Shown: positions 1 through 8,301, numbered from the stretch's first letter. The stretch: 64,000 nucleotides of DNA from SB11 sp943370295 (GCA_943370295.1 CALRQL020000006.1:124001-188000), one strand, 5' to 3'. A program made the numbers and translations. Notes: generated by a model not told the origin, from the sequence alone.

Positions 1-1
1 G

Positions 2-589
2 GAACTAATTTTGGCTTCTGAGTCTGGGATTAATGTACTTGGAGTTGCCCGAAACGGTAAACAGTTGCTTGGGTTGCTTAAAAACCAAGCAGCAGATGTG
101 GTGTTGCTAGATATTACCATGCCCGAAATGGACGGCATGGCAACTGCCGAGGAGATTATTAAACTGTACCCCGCCGTAAAGGTGATGATGCTTACTATGC
201 ACAATACGATTGACCATGTGGTGCCGATGGTGAAACTGGGTGTGCACGGGTATTTGTTGAAAAATACCGGTAAAACTGAGTTAGTGAATGCCATTAAACA
301 ATTACACGAAAACGGCCAGTACTATAGTGGAGAGGTAGCCGCAAAACTTGCTGCCGGAATTAGGGAACATGAGGAAAAAACCATTAAGCTTACAGCAAGG
401 GAAAAAGAGATATTACAGTTGGTTTTTGAAGGCTTATCAACCCTTGAAATTAGCGAGAAGTTGTTTCTAAGCCACCGTACAGTAGAAACTCACCGTAGTA
501 ACTTACTCAGTAAAACAGATACTAAAAATACGGCACAACTTATCAATTTCGGCCTTAAAAATGGCTACATTAACCATACAGGTAAATAG
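2..589 (+). CDS. LuxR/NarL-family response regulator, 5' end outside window
   Basis: This is the output half of a two-component pathway: a CheY-like receiver followed by a LuxR-type DNA-binding helix-turn-helix. The frame is open from base 2, and residues before the first possible start (TTG at 11) already read as receiver sequence, so the true start lies upstream of the window. The phosphoacceptor is the Asp in the LLDITMPEMDG motif. The C-terminal LTAREKEILQLVFEGLS and HRTVETHRSNL motifs are the NarL/LuxR HTH. The cognate kinase is not visible and is probably upstream. Targets cannot be predicted. The next gene converges on it, with no clear terminator in the roughly 50-base gap. Confidence 0.9.
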   Translation, partial: ELILASESGINVLGVARNGKQLLGLLKNQAADVVLLDITMPEMDGMATAEEIIKLYPAVKVMMLTMHNTIDHVVPMVKLGVHGYLLKNTGKTELVNAIKQLHENGQYYSGEVAAKLAAGIREHEEKTIKLTAREKEILQLVFEGLSTLEISEKLFLSHRTVETHRSNLLSKTDTKNTAQLINFGLKNGYINHTGK

Positions 590-641
590 TTGTTTGAGAA
601 ATCTCGACCACTACGAACTGTTGTTATAGCCCTAAGTTCCC

Positions 642-989
642 TTATTTCAATTCAGCTTGAATCTTTTTGGGCAAACCTGCCACTACTAAGTTGTATGAAT
701 CGTCAATCCAGCCGCGAATTAGCTTATCATTGATACTGCCGTCCATTACTATTGTATTCCAATGCTTTTTACTCATGTGGTAGCCGGCAGTAACCCCTTC
801 GTATTGCTCACGGAGTTCAACAGCTTTTTCGGGTTCACATTTCAGGTTAATGCTTTCAAAGGCCTGCACATCACACAAGGTAAACATTTTCCCCATCACC
901 TTAAAAACTAAGGTATTTTCATCAAACGGGAATTCTTCTGTAACTCCCGGTTTGGCTATACAATATTCTCTGTATTGTTCAATATCCAT
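642..989 (-). CDS. MmcQ/YjbR family protein
   Basis: This is a small (115 aa) single-domain protein of the MmcQ/YjbR (CyaY-like fold) family, often annotated as a DNA-binding protein although its role is poorly defined. The family pattern is visible: N-terminal MDIEQYREYC, the FPFDENTLVFKVMGKMF strand region, the LKCEPEKA segment and the HWNTI motif near the C-terminus. A longer reading frame runs upstream to 1037, but the ATG at 989 starts exactly where family members start and lies 4 bases beyond the stop of the preceding DUF4197 gene. It is therefore probably the last gene of the DUF4197 operon. No function beyond the family name can be inferred. Confidence 0.85.
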   Translation of the reverse strand: MDIEQYREYCIAKPGVTEEFPFDENTLVFKVMGKMFTLCDVQAFESINLKCEPEKAVELREQYEGVTAGYHMSKKHWNTIVMDGSINDKLIRGWIDDSYNLVVAGLPKKIQAELK

Positions 990-993
990 GTAA

Positions 994-1746
994 TTACTGT
1001 TTGCTGCCAAATACACGCTCCAATATTGAGGTAACACGGTGGGCAGGGTCTTGACGTATCAGTTTTTCTTCGTTGGCTATTTTTAAGAACACCCCGTCAA
1101 GTGCGCGGGCAGTAACGTGGTCGGTAAGGCTGTTTTGGGTAATTTTAGGAAAGAGCGAGCCCCCGAGCGAAGCCAAATTATAGGCGCTTACCAAATCGGT
1201 GTACAGTTTCTCTGCCGACGTATTATAAATCAGTGGCTTGCCCAATGAAGTTTGTATTTTTGGTTTAAAAGCAGCCTGTAACTGAGAGTATGTATTGGTT
1301 TTTAAGTAATCTGTTGCAGCAGTTTCAGCTCCGCGCAAAATGCCAAAAGCATCTTGTATGGTCATTTTCTTCACTGCATCGCTAAAAATAGGAGCGGCCG
1401 TACCTGCGGCATCTTCGGCAGCCCGGTTAAGGGCTGTAATGGTTTTATCAACAAGGGCTTGCCCGCCCGGTATTTTGCCCACATAATTCATAATGTTTTG
1501 GGCTTCGGGCGGCAACAACACTTTTATGGCCGCATCGCTCAAAAAACCGTCGGCAGCGTTTAGTCGGCGTACCGCACTGTCCGTTCCTACGGTAAGAGCA
1601 TTTTTTAATCCCCTTACTACTTCGTCTTGGGTTAGGGGCAAGTTGCCCAAACCGCTGCCATTTTGCTCAAGGGCACTCTGTACCACATCACACGATGAAA
1701 GTACACTAAAACTCAATATAGCTATCGCAATTTTTATTACTCTCAT
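994..1746 (-). CDS. DUF4197 lipoprotein (downstream tandem copy)
   Basis: This 250-residue DUF4197 protein is probably a lipoprotein exported to the periplasm or outer membrane. The N-terminus is a hydrophobic signal ending in LSSC (lipobox, Cys19). Family landmarks are GLKNALTVGTDSAVRRL, the DGFLSDAAIKVLLPPEA segment, NRAAEDAAG, and the C-terminal ALDGVFLKIANEEKLIRQDPAHR block. It is a tandem duplicate of the gene just upstream: the two match along their whole length, and 20 bases separate them. The biochemical role of DUF4197 is unknown. The start is the ATG giving the canonical signal peptide. Confidence 0.9.
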   Translation of the reverse strand: MRVIKIAIAILSFSVLSSCDVVQSALEQNGSGLGNLPLTQDEVVRGLKNALTVGTDSAVRRLNAADGFLSDAAIKVLLPPEAQNIMNYVGKIPGGQALVDKTITALNRAAEDAAGTAAPIFSDAVKKMTIQDAFGILRGAETAATDYLKTNTYSQLQAAFKPKIQTSLGKPLIYNTSAEKLYTDLVSAYNLASLGGSLFPKITQNSLTDHVTARALDGVFLKIANEEKLIRQDPAHRVTSILERVFGSKQ

Positions 1747-1766
1747 CAGGGTATGGTTGTTAAACT

Positions 1767-2504
1767 TTATTTGGCAAACACCTTCTTCAAAATATCGCTC
1801 ACACGGTGGTTGGCATCGTTGCGGATTTTACCTTCTTCAACCGCTACCTTTAAGAACAACCCGTCAAGTGCTTTGGTTGTAACGTACTCGCCCAGTGTGT
1901 TCTGGGTAATTTTTGGAAACAATATTCCGTTTAGTGAGGCTGTATTGTAAGCGTCCACCAAATCAGTGTATAGTGACTCGGCAGAAACACCACCTACTAA
2001 TGGCTTGCTCAACGAAGTTGAAATTTTAGGAGCAAAGGCATTTTTTAGCGGGTTGTAGGTATTGGTTTTCAGGTAGCCTGTAGCTGCACTGTCGTTACCA
2101 TTCAAAATATTCAGCCCATCACCAATGGTGATATTGGTGATAGCATCCACAAAAATGGTGGTGGCTTCGGGGGCTGCATCTTCTGCCGCACGGTTAATAG
2201 CCAATATGGTATTGTTTACCAACGTGCTGCCACCGGGTATTTTACTAAGATTATCAAATATAGGAGCTGCTTCGGGAGGAAGTAAAATTTTAACCGCTTG
2301 GTCTAAGAAATAACCGTCGGTAGCTGAAAGACGTTTTACCGAGGTATCCGTACCCACCGTAAGGGCGGCTTTCAAGCCTTTTACAATATCATCGTTAGTA
2401 AGTGCGCCGCTGTTTACGGCATTAATAATTTCATCGGCTTGGTCGCAAGACGAGAAAGGAACAGTAAAGGCCACAAAGCTAAGGGCAACGGCAAATTTTT
2501 TCAT
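1767..2504 (-). CDS. DUF4197 lipoprotein (upstream tandem copy)
   Basis: This 245-residue DUF4197 protein has a signal peptide and lipobox (FSSC, Cys20). The core blocks are GLKAALTVGTDTSVKRL, DGYFLDQAVKILLPPEA, NRAAEDAAPEA, TGYLKTNTYNPLK and ALDGLFLKVAVEEGKIR. It is the first gene of a three-gene minus-strand unit (DUF4197, DUF4197, MmcQ) and a paralogue of its neighbour. Divergence is concentrated in the signal peptide and loops, while the ALDG..LK....E motif is kept in both. Both copies look intact, so two functional paralogues rather than a decaying duplicate are likely. The role is unknown. Confidence 0.9.
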   Translation of the reverse strand: MKKFAVALSFVAFTVPFSSCDQADEIINAVNSGALTNDDIVKGLKAALTVGTDTSVKRLSATDGYFLDQAVKILLPPEAAPIFDNLSKIPGGSTLVNNTILAINRAAEDAAPEATTIFVDAITNITIGDGLNILNGNDSAATGYLKTNTYNPLKNAFAPKISTSLSKPLVGGVSAESLYTDLVDAYNTASLNGILFPKITQNTLGEYVTTKALDGLFLKVAVEEGKIRNDANHRVSDILKKVFAK

Positions 2505-2785
2505 ACGGTTTATTTTCAGTGCTAAAATACAACTTTAGTGCCTTTTTTGGGTGAATTTGAAAAAAGAGAGGGTTGTGGCTGTTTCCATCCCCTGCCCCTG
2601 CAAGCGTGGAATATTGAACGCCGGATGATACTTACCATCGTCACGATGATGAAAACTCCTTGTTAAACAGTGTCTTACTCGGTAGTAAGTCTCATCTCAA
2701 CTACGTGCTATCACAATCTCTTGGTTAATCAAACACACTAATAAATTTAACACCAAAACCTTACCTTGCCGTTACAAAACAACCT
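2505..2785. other. Divergent intergenic region
   Basis: This 281-base region lies between the divergently transcribed DUF4197 unit and the MFS transporter gene, so it should hold both promoters. The only structure seen is a short inverted repeat around 2680 (CTTACT and AGTAAG with a 4-base loop). No exact TAnnTTTG box, RNA gene or convincing small ORF was seen. Confidence 0.4.
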
Positions 2786-4093
2786 ATGAAAAAGAACGAC
2801 CCTAAGGTGATAAAAGGCTGGGTAATGTACGATTGGGCCAACTCGGTGTATTCGCTTACCATAGCCACGGCGGTTTTTCCTATTTACTTCGTTAAAACAG
2901 TACCCGAAACCGTAAGCGTTTTTGGGTATTCACTCACCAATTCAGCCTTGTACTCGTATTGTGTTTCGCTGGCTTTTTTGTTAGTGGCTTTGTTATCGCC
3001 GCTACTTTCAGGCATTGCTGATTACAAGGGCAATAAAAAGGAATTCATGAAGTTTTTTGTGTACCTCGGTTCTTTATCGTGTGCGGCGTTGTGGTTTTTT
3101 GTTGAGGGCAGCCCTCTGTTTATGGGCACTGTTCCGTTTGTGCTGGCTACGTTTGCCTTTGCGGGCAGTATTGTTTTCTACAATGCTTATCTACACGAAA
3201 TTGTAACTCCTGACCAAATGGATAAGGTGAGCGCACGGGGCTTCTCGATGGGGTATGTGGGCAGTGTAATTTTACTGATTATCAACCTTGTGGTAATGAT
3301 GATGCCCGGCTTGTTCGGCTTGCCTGAAAAGGGGCCGTTGGGCGCGCAGCTTGCCTTTTTATCAGTAGGTTTGTGGTGGGCCGGTTTTGCCCAAATACCT
3401 TTTAAACTGCTTCCTCCTTCTGAAAATAAACACCCGTATAGCAGGCAACTTTTGATGCACGGTTATAAAGAGCTGAACAAGGTTTGGAAACAGCTTAAAC
3501 ACATCCGCAGTTTAAAGATGTTCCTTGTTTCGTTTTTTGTGTTCAGCATGGCATTGCAAACGGTGATGTATGTGGCATCGGTGTATGGCGAAAAGGAAAT
3601 ACAACTTGAAACTACTAATCTTATCATCACCATTCTTATTATACAGTTGGTGGCTATACTTGGGGCAGTAATATTCTCAAGGATTTCATCGAAGTTCGGA
3701 AACATTGTGAGCCTATCTATAGCTTTGATTATTTGGGTGGGAATTTGCGTGGGGGCATACTTCTTACCTGCCAAAGATTATACAGGCTTTTACATTTTAG
3801 GAGCGGCTGTAGGTTTGGTAATGGGCGGTTCGCAGGCTATTTCGCGCAGTACTTACTCTAAATTGTTGCCACATGATACTGAAGACCATGCTTCGTTTTT
3901 CAGCTTTTACGATGTGGCCGAAAAGCTATCCATTGTATTGGGTATGTTTGTTTGGGGACTGATTGATAACCTGTTTGATATGCGCAGCGGTATTTTGGCT
4001 TTGGTTACGTTTTTTGTTATCGGGTTGGCGTTGATGCAAACGGTGAAGGATGAAAAGCTGGCTCCTGCTAAAAAGGGGCATGGGAAATTTTAA
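2786..4093 (+). CDS. UMF1-type (Atg22-like) MFS transporter
   Basis: This 435-residue polytopic inner-membrane protein has about 11-12 hydrophobic segments. It belongs to the UMF1/Atg22-like branch of the major facilitator superfamily, named for fungal vacuolar effluxers; the bacterial substrate is unknown. The diagnostic N-terminus KVIKGWVMYDWANSVYSLTI carries the family's YDWANS motif, and the central GGSQAISRSTYSKLLP block is also typical. The ATG at 2786 gives the expected short cytoplasmic N-terminus. The stop codon sits only a few bases before a dense hairpin repeat block, which may act as its 3' boundary. It appears monocistronic. Confidence 0.88.
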   Translation: MKKNDPKVIKGWVMYDWANSVYSLTIATAVFPIYFVKTVPETVSVFGYSLTNSALYSYCVSLAFLLVALLSPLLSGIADYKGNKKEFMKFFVYLGSLSCAALWFFVEGSPLFMGTVPFVLATFAFAGSIVFYNAYLHEIVTPDQMDKVSARGFSMGYVGSVILLIINLVVMMMPGLFGLPEKGPLGAQLAFLSVGLWWAGFAQIPFKLLPPSENKHPYSRQLLMHGYKELNKVWKQLKHIRSLKMFLVSFFVFSMALQTVMYVASVYGEKEIQLETTNLIITILIIQLVAILGAVIFSRISSKFGNIVSLSIALIIWVGICVGAYFLPAKDYTGFYILGAAVGLVMGGSQAISRSTYSKLLPHDTEDHASFFSFYDVAEKLSIVLGMFVWGLIDNLFDMRSGILALVTFFVIGLALMQTVKDEKLAPAKKGHGKF

Positions 4094-4096
4094 AGG

Positions 4097-4280
4097 CATC
4101 GGGAATAAATCCCGATGTTATTGACTTTGACGTCGGGAATAAATCCCGATGTTATTGAGAGAGGGTTACAACAGGGGGTTGAAAACCCCTGCTATTACAA
4201 TTACCCTCTTGTGAAGGACTTAAGTCCTTCACAAGAGGGTAATCTCAAAAGCGATAGGTTTTAACCTGTCGTTACAAAAA
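4097..4280. repeat. Composite palindromic repeat, locus R1
   Basis: A cluster of five hairpins starts 3 bases after the transporter stop. In order: 4097-4117 (arms CATCGGGA and TCCCGATG, loop ATAAA), a near-identical copy at 4131-4151 (both followed by GTTATTGA), 4172-4191 (CAGGGG and CCCCTG around GTTGAAAA), a perfect 44-bp palindrome at 4200-4243 centred on GGACTTAAGTCC and edged by TTACC/GGTAA, and 4251-4271 around AGGTTTTAACCT. The same arrangement recurs near 26.6, 55.7 and 60.1 kb with different arm sequences but conserved centres and linkers. It is non-coding on both strands. It could be a REP/MITE-like family or a structured 3' RNA element. Confidence 0.85.
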
Positions 4281-4366
4281 ATCATTGTAAAACTTACTTT
4301 TGAGACAACCCGCTACTGAGGATGATGAATTGAAGTTGTTGAGACGCTTATTAATTGCCATCATTC

Positions 4367-4387
4367 CGTCGGGAATAAATCCCGACG
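4367..4387. repeat. Solo hairpin module, third copy of the CGGGAATAAATCCCG type
   Basis: Arms CGTCGGGA and TCCCGACG flank ATAAA, and the following GCTATTGA echoes the GTTATTGA suffix of the two copies at 4097 and 4131. It lies in the gap before the aminotransferase gene, separated from locus R1 by about 85 bases of unremarkable sequence. Confidence 0.8.
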
Positions 4388-4476
4388 CTATTGAGAGTGG
4401 GCTGAGGGTGGAATTGTTGCTGTTGGGGAGTATCGATAGGTCTCCGTATCTATCGGTTTTATAATTATCTTGCCGT

Positions 4477-5760
4477 ATGGCTGAAAACAGAAGAAACTTT
4501 GTGAAAAACATGACTGTTATGGGATTGCTTGCACCTGCCTCGTCGTTTGAGTGGATGAACTATACCCACCAAACCGGCCCCACGCTTGAAGAACTTGAAG
4601 GCATGAAGGCTACAAGTGACGACGAGTTCTGGAAAGCGATACAACAGTGTTTTGCCCAATCGGACGAGTTTATCAATCTTGAAAACGGATATTTTAGTCC
4701 TACTCCCCTACCCGTTTTAAATGCTTTTGTTGAGAACAACCGAATGGTGAATGCAAATTCATCATTTTATATGCGCCGAAGAAAGGATGATGACCGTGAA
4801 CGTGTGCGAAAAGAGCTTGCGGAGTTTGCAGGAGTAAATGCTGATGAGGTAGCATTGATGCGTAGCACTACCGACGGGCTAAATGTTTTGATACACGGCT
4901 TACCTTTAAAAGCAGGTGATGAAGTGGTTTTGAGCAACCAAGATTACGACAGCATGGTGGAGGCTTTTAAACAACGTGCCCAACGCGAAGGTATTGTGCT
5001 AAAAACCATTGATTTGCCTTTGCAACCCGCTAATGATGAGGAAGTGGTGAATGTTTATGAAAAAGCCATTACCCCTAAAACCCGCCTATTATTGGTTACA
5101 CACATGATACATTTAACGGGGCACCTACTGCCCGTTAAAAAAGTATGCGAGATGGCACATGCGAAAGGTATGGAAGTAATGGTGGACGGGGCACACGCTT
5201 TTGCACACATTGATTTTAAAATACCTGATTTAGACTGCGATTATTATGCAGCGAGCTTACACAAATGGTTGTGTAACCCTTTAGGAGCCGGAATTTTATG
5301 GGTAAAAAAGGAACACATTGAAAAAGTGTGGCCGTTGTTTGGTGAAACCAGCCGCTCTAAAACGGATATACGCAAGTTTGAACGCTTTGGCACCCAAAAC
5401 ACAGCCATACAATTAAGCCTTAGTGCGGCTATTAAGTTTCATACTATTATTGGCAGTAACCGTAAAATGGCGCGTTTAAGGTGGCTAAAGAATTATTGGG
5501 TAGAACAACTTAGCAAGGTGGATGGCATTAGTTTCAATACACCCCTTCAAAACGAACGTACGGGAGCGATTGCCAACTTTGCACTAATGGGCTATACGCC
5601 TACGCAGCTTGCCGCCGCTTTGTATGATAGTTATAAGATATTTACGGTAGGTATTGAAACCCCCGCTGTAAATGGGGTGCGCGTTACTCCACACTTGTAC
5701 ACTACACAACAGCATTTGGATGCTTTGATAAGTGCTGTTAAAGAGCTTGCCAAAAAGTAA
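4477..5760 (+). CDS. Class V PLP-dependent aminotransferase with Tat-like N-terminus
   Basis: This 427-residue fold-type I PLP enzyme of the class V aminotransferase family resembles isopenicillin-N-epimerase-like or cysteine-desulfurase-like proteins. The Schiff-base lysine is Lys263 in AASLHKWLCNPLG. Asp237 and His240 in VMVDGAHAFAH are the usual PLP-contacting residues, and STTDGLN near 131-136 binds the phosphate. The N-terminus NRRNFVKNM followed by a weakly hydrophobic stretch resembles a twin-arginine signal, suggesting export with cofactor bound. The hydrophobic core is short, so export is not certain. The substrate (amino acid or derivative) cannot be assigned. The gene stands alone between a repeat block and a bidirectional terminator. 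Confidence 0.88.
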   Translation: MAENRRNFVKNMTVMGLLAPASSFEWMNYTHQTGPTLEELEGMKATSDDEFWKAIQQCFAQSDEFINLENGYFSPTPLPVLNAFVENNRMVNANSSFYMRRRKDDDRERVRKELAEFAGVNADEVALMRSTTDGLNVLIHGLPLKAGDEVVLSNQDYDSMVEAFKQRAQREGIVLKTIDLPLQPANDEEVVNVYEKAITPKTRLLLVTHMIHLTGHLLPVKKVCEMAHAKGMEVMVDGAHAFAHIDFKIPDLDCDYYAASLHKWLCNPLGAGILWVKKEHIEKVWPLFGETSRSKTDIRKFERFGTQNTAIQLSLSAAIKFHTIIGSNRKMARLRWLKNYWVEQLSKVDGISFNTPLQNERTGAIANFALMGYTPTQLAAALYDSYKIFTVGIETPAVNGVRVTPHLYTTQQHLDALISAVKELAKK

Positions 5761-5769
5761 ACACATAAA

Positions 5770-5791
5770 AAAACCGGGCAAGCCCGGTTTT
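5770..5791. terminator. Bidirectional rho-independent terminator
   Basis: Perfect 10-bp stem (AAAACCGGGC and GCCCGGTTTT) with an AA loop, between converging genes. A run on the left and T run on the right let it serve both the aminotransferase (+) and the LolA-like gene (-). Confidence 0.85.
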
Positions 5792-5811
5792 CAATCTATA
5801 GTTACAATAAC

Positions 5812-6492
5812 TTATTTCTTTTTCTTTTTGCGCAAATCAACAATGTCGTAGCCTGCTTTGCGTTTGGCTTCTACGTCCATTTCAAAGTACTTCTTATCTA
5901 ATTTCAAGTTACTTTCTTGTGTGGTAATTGCGTACGAAATTTTAACTCCGTTTTTCTTAATTACCGTGCAGCTTGCTATTGTATTAGTAGCTGTATTAAT
6001 TTTTAATTTAACCTTAGAATAGTCTTTGGTGTCTTTACCATCTTTAGGCACAAGGTCAACTACATCAAGGCTTTTACCGCCTTCGGTCACCTTTTCAACC
6101 CACAGATAATCAAAACCTTTTTCCCACAGCGAAAATATTTGCGAGGGTTGAATTTCATTGGCCGATGGATTGTAGTCTTTAATAGTAACTTCTTTCACTT
6201 CTTTCTGCGCCGTCCAAATGGTTTTACCGTCACACATGATATCTTGGTCGGTCATCTCGATTTTAAACTCTTTGTTTTTTATCCAAATAGTTCCGGCCTG
6301 TGACACCTTGGTTTTATCGGGATTTTCAGAAGTAATAGTAAAACCGGCCTTAATATTTTTGTAGCCTTTATAAGTTTTACTTAATTTATTTAATATTTCT
6401 TTTGCTTTTTTAACGTTGTCCTGCGCTACAACAGGAATTGAGGCAGAAAATACCAGTGCTAAAATTAAAACTACCAGTTGCTTACTCTTCAT
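5812..6492 (-). CDS. LolA-like outer-membrane lipoprotein carrier protein
   Basis: This 226-residue periplasmic protein of the LolA/LolB fold is predicted to bind lipid-modified proteins and ferry them toward the outer membrane. A Sec signal peptide (hydrophobic core VVLILALVFSA, cleavage near residue 23 before QDN) lacks a lipobox Cys, consistent with a soluble carrier. The mature part carries NIKAGFTITSENP, QAGTIWIKNKEFKIEM, MCDGKTIWTAQKE and the late DLRKKKKK basic tail. Bacteroidota LolA proteins diverge strongly from the E. coli one, so the call rests on overall pattern and length. An exact -7 box lies upstream at 6515-6522. The bidirectional terminator at 5770 closes the gene. Confidence 0.82.
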   Translation of the reverse strand: MKSKQLVVLILALVFSASIPVVAQDNVKKAKEILNKLSKTYKGYKNIKAGFTITSENPDKTKVSQAGTIWIKNKEFKIEMTDQDIMCDGKTIWTAQKEVKEVTIKDYNPSANEIQPSQIFSLWEKGFDYLWVEKVTEGGKSLDVVDLVPKDGKDTKDYSKVKLKINTATNTIASCTVIKKNGVKISYAITTQESNLKLDKKYFEMDVEAKRKAGYDIVDLRKKKKK

Positions 6493-6514
6493 TTGATGTG
6501 GTTAAGAATGGATG

Positions 6515-6522
6515 CAAATATA
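6515..6522 (-). promoter_or_regulatory. Candidate Bacteroidota -7 box for the LolA-like gene
   Basis: Minus-strand TATATTTG matches TAnnTTTG exactly, 23-30 bases upstream of the ATG. No good TTTG -33 element was found at the expected 19-21 base spacing. Confidence 0.5.
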
Positions 6523-6650
6523 TAAAAATCGGCAACTTTCGTGCCCTTTTGTAAACCAATGTTAACATACCAATGGATACAGGGCATCGAATAGCTTTGT
6601 ATTGGATGCCCCGCAGTTAAAAAGGTTTAAATGAATGTAAAAAAATACAG

Positions 6651-7850
6651 TTATACTTTCTCGTACACAATGGCACTTCCCTGCCCTACTCCGATACACA
6701 TAGTAGCAAGACCGTAACGGGCCCCATCGCGCTTTTGCATTTCGTGCAATAATGTAGCTGTGATTCGCGCTCCGCTGCACCCAAGCGGGTGACCAATTGC
6801 AATAGCTCCACCATTTACATTCACTTTTTCAGGGTCAAGGTTCAAATCGCGGATACAGGCTATTGATTGTGAAGCAAAGGCTTCGTTTAGCTCTACCAAA
6901 TCAAGTTCGTTGGTAGTTATCCCTGCACGCTTCAATGCTTTTTGCGATGCGGGCACAGGGCCTATTCCCATTATAGCAGGATCAACCCCAGCCACTCCGT
7001 AACCGGCAATGCGGGCAATGGGTTTTAAATTGTACTTTTTCACTGCCTCTTCAGAAGCTAATAACAATGCCGAGGCACCATCATTTACCCCCGATGAGTT
7101 ACCGGCGGTAACAGTGCCGTCTTTCTTAAATGCAGGTTTTAAACCGCCCAACACTTCAACGCTTGAAAGACGGGGTTGTTCGTCTTTTGCAAACACAATA
7201 GGTTCGCCTTTGCGTTGAGGTATTACATAAGGTACAATCTCTTGCGCAAACTTGCCTGCCTCGTGTGCTTTTTGGTATTTGGCTTGGGTATTTGCAGCAA
7301 ATTCATCTTGCTCCAAGCGGCTTATTCCCCAACGTTCTGCAACGTTTTCAGCAGTTTCGCCCATTACATACGGGTAGTATAATGCCGATAGCGCAGGGTT
7401 GGTAAAACGCCATCCAATAGTAGTATCGTAAATTTCAGGCTGACGGTTAAAAGCTTCGTACGATTTAGCCATTACAAAGGGTGCGCGGCTCATGCTTTCA
7501 ACACCTCCTGCAATGTATATTTCACCAACACCTGCTGCAATGCTGCGGGCAGCTTGTTGTATGGCTTCAAGGCCGCTGGCACACAAACGGTTCACGGTTG
7601 CACCGGGTATGGTTACGGGTAATTCTGCCAGCAACAACGCCATACGAGCTACGTTACGGTTGTCTTCACCTGCTTGGTTGGCTGCCCCAAATATTACGTC
7701 TTCTATTTCGGTAACATCAACTTGCGGGTTGCGCTCAATCAGTTTTTTTATCACGTAAGCAGCCATGTCATCAGGCCTTATGGTTGAAAGTGTGCCGCCG
7801 TACTTACCAATTGGAGTGCGAAGAGCATCTATCACATATACAGTTTTCAT
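6651..7850 (-). CDS. pcaF: Acetyl-CoA C-acyltransferase, 3-oxoadipyl-CoA thiolase-like
   Basis: This 399-residue thiolase cleaves a 3-oxoacyl-CoA with CoA. The sequence follows PcaF/PaaJ closely (RTPIGKYGG, GAANQAGEDNRNVARMA, DTTIGWRF, ESMSRAPFVM), pointing to 3-oxoadipyl-CoA thiolase, the last step of beta-ketoadipate or phenylacetate breakdown. A general fatty-acid thiolase cannot be excluded because no other aromatic-catabolism gene is nearby. Catalytic residues are nucleophile Cys90 (NRLCASG), His354 (GHPLGCSGAR) and Cys385 (MCIGVGQG). The frame continues upstream to 7889, but the ATG at 7850 gives the family's N-terminus (MKTVYVIDALRTPIG), and a -7 box lies inside the extension. It is monocistronic. 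Confidence 0.9.
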   Translation of the reverse strand: MKTVYVIDALRTPIGKYGGTLSTIRPDDMAAYVIKKLIERNPQVDVTEIEDVIFGAANQAGEDNRNVARMALLLAELPVTIPGATVNRLCASGLEAIQQAARSIAAGVGEIYIAGGVESMSRAPFVMAKSYEAFNRQPEIYDTTIGWRFTNPALSALYYPYVMGETAENVAERWGISRLEQDEFAANTQAKYQKAHEAGKFAQEIVPYVIPQRKGEPIVFAKDEQPRLSSVEVLGGLKPAFKKDGTVTAGNSSGVNDGASALLLASEEAVKKYNLKPIARIAGYGVAGVDPAIMGIGPVPASQKALKRAGITTNELDLVELNEAFASQSIACIRDLNLDPEKVNVNGGAIAIGHPLGCSGARITATLLHEMQKRDGARYGLATMCIGVGQGSAIVYEKV

Positions 7851-7876
7851 GCTAAAGGAGTTTGTAGAATCGCGGG

Positions 7877-7884
7877 CAAAGATA
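7877..7884 (-). promoter_or_regulatory. Candidate -7 box for the thiolase gene
   Basis: Minus-strand TATCTTTG matches TAnnTTTG exactly, 26-33 bases before the ATG at 7850. It supports that start over the longer frame beginning at 7889. Confidence 0.55.
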
Positions 7885-7889
7885 ACCAT

Positions 7890-8301
7890 TGCCCATTGGT
7901 ATTTTATACTTGTTGTTACTCTTGCACAGGAGTGGACTGATTTTCACAAAAAAGTAACTTTACTTTCCATTATTATACTATTTCATGTTTCCATAAATTA
8001 ATGCATATATTCTTTTAAATCAATTAGTTGAATTATATAAAAAACCGTTCATCCATTGCCTTATTTAGTCATATTTTCAAATAATTAGTCCTTGATTTAC
8101 AGCAAATTTCAGAATGGCTTTGTTTTGTCCTCTTTTGTGGTCGATTATGCAGTGTTTTCAGAGATTTACTGTGCTTTTACCGTGTTTTTGCTATTCACCG
8201 CCACTCACATAAAATTGCCGCCACTTATAAAAAAGTAATTTTATAGACGTGGGGTGATAAATACCTTCGTATAGCGAAATAGGAATAATCTTTTTACAGT
8301 G
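7890..8301. other. AT-rich divergent intergenic region
   Basis: About 410 bases separate the thiolase and the LruC gene. The region is strongly AT-rich and should contain the LruC promoter. No RNA gene, extended inverted repeat, exact -7 box for the plus strand or convincing small ORF was recognised. Confidence 0.4.

Noticed and set aside
4097..4280. CRISPR array at the repeat cluster
   Set aside because: Repeats are palindromic with variable arms, irregular spacing and no unique spacers of constant length; no cas genes are present.
4272..4511. Minus-strand open frame before and over the aminotransferase start
   Set aside because: It overlaps a repeat block and the conserved aminotransferase N-terminus, shows no domain pattern, and is explained by chance.
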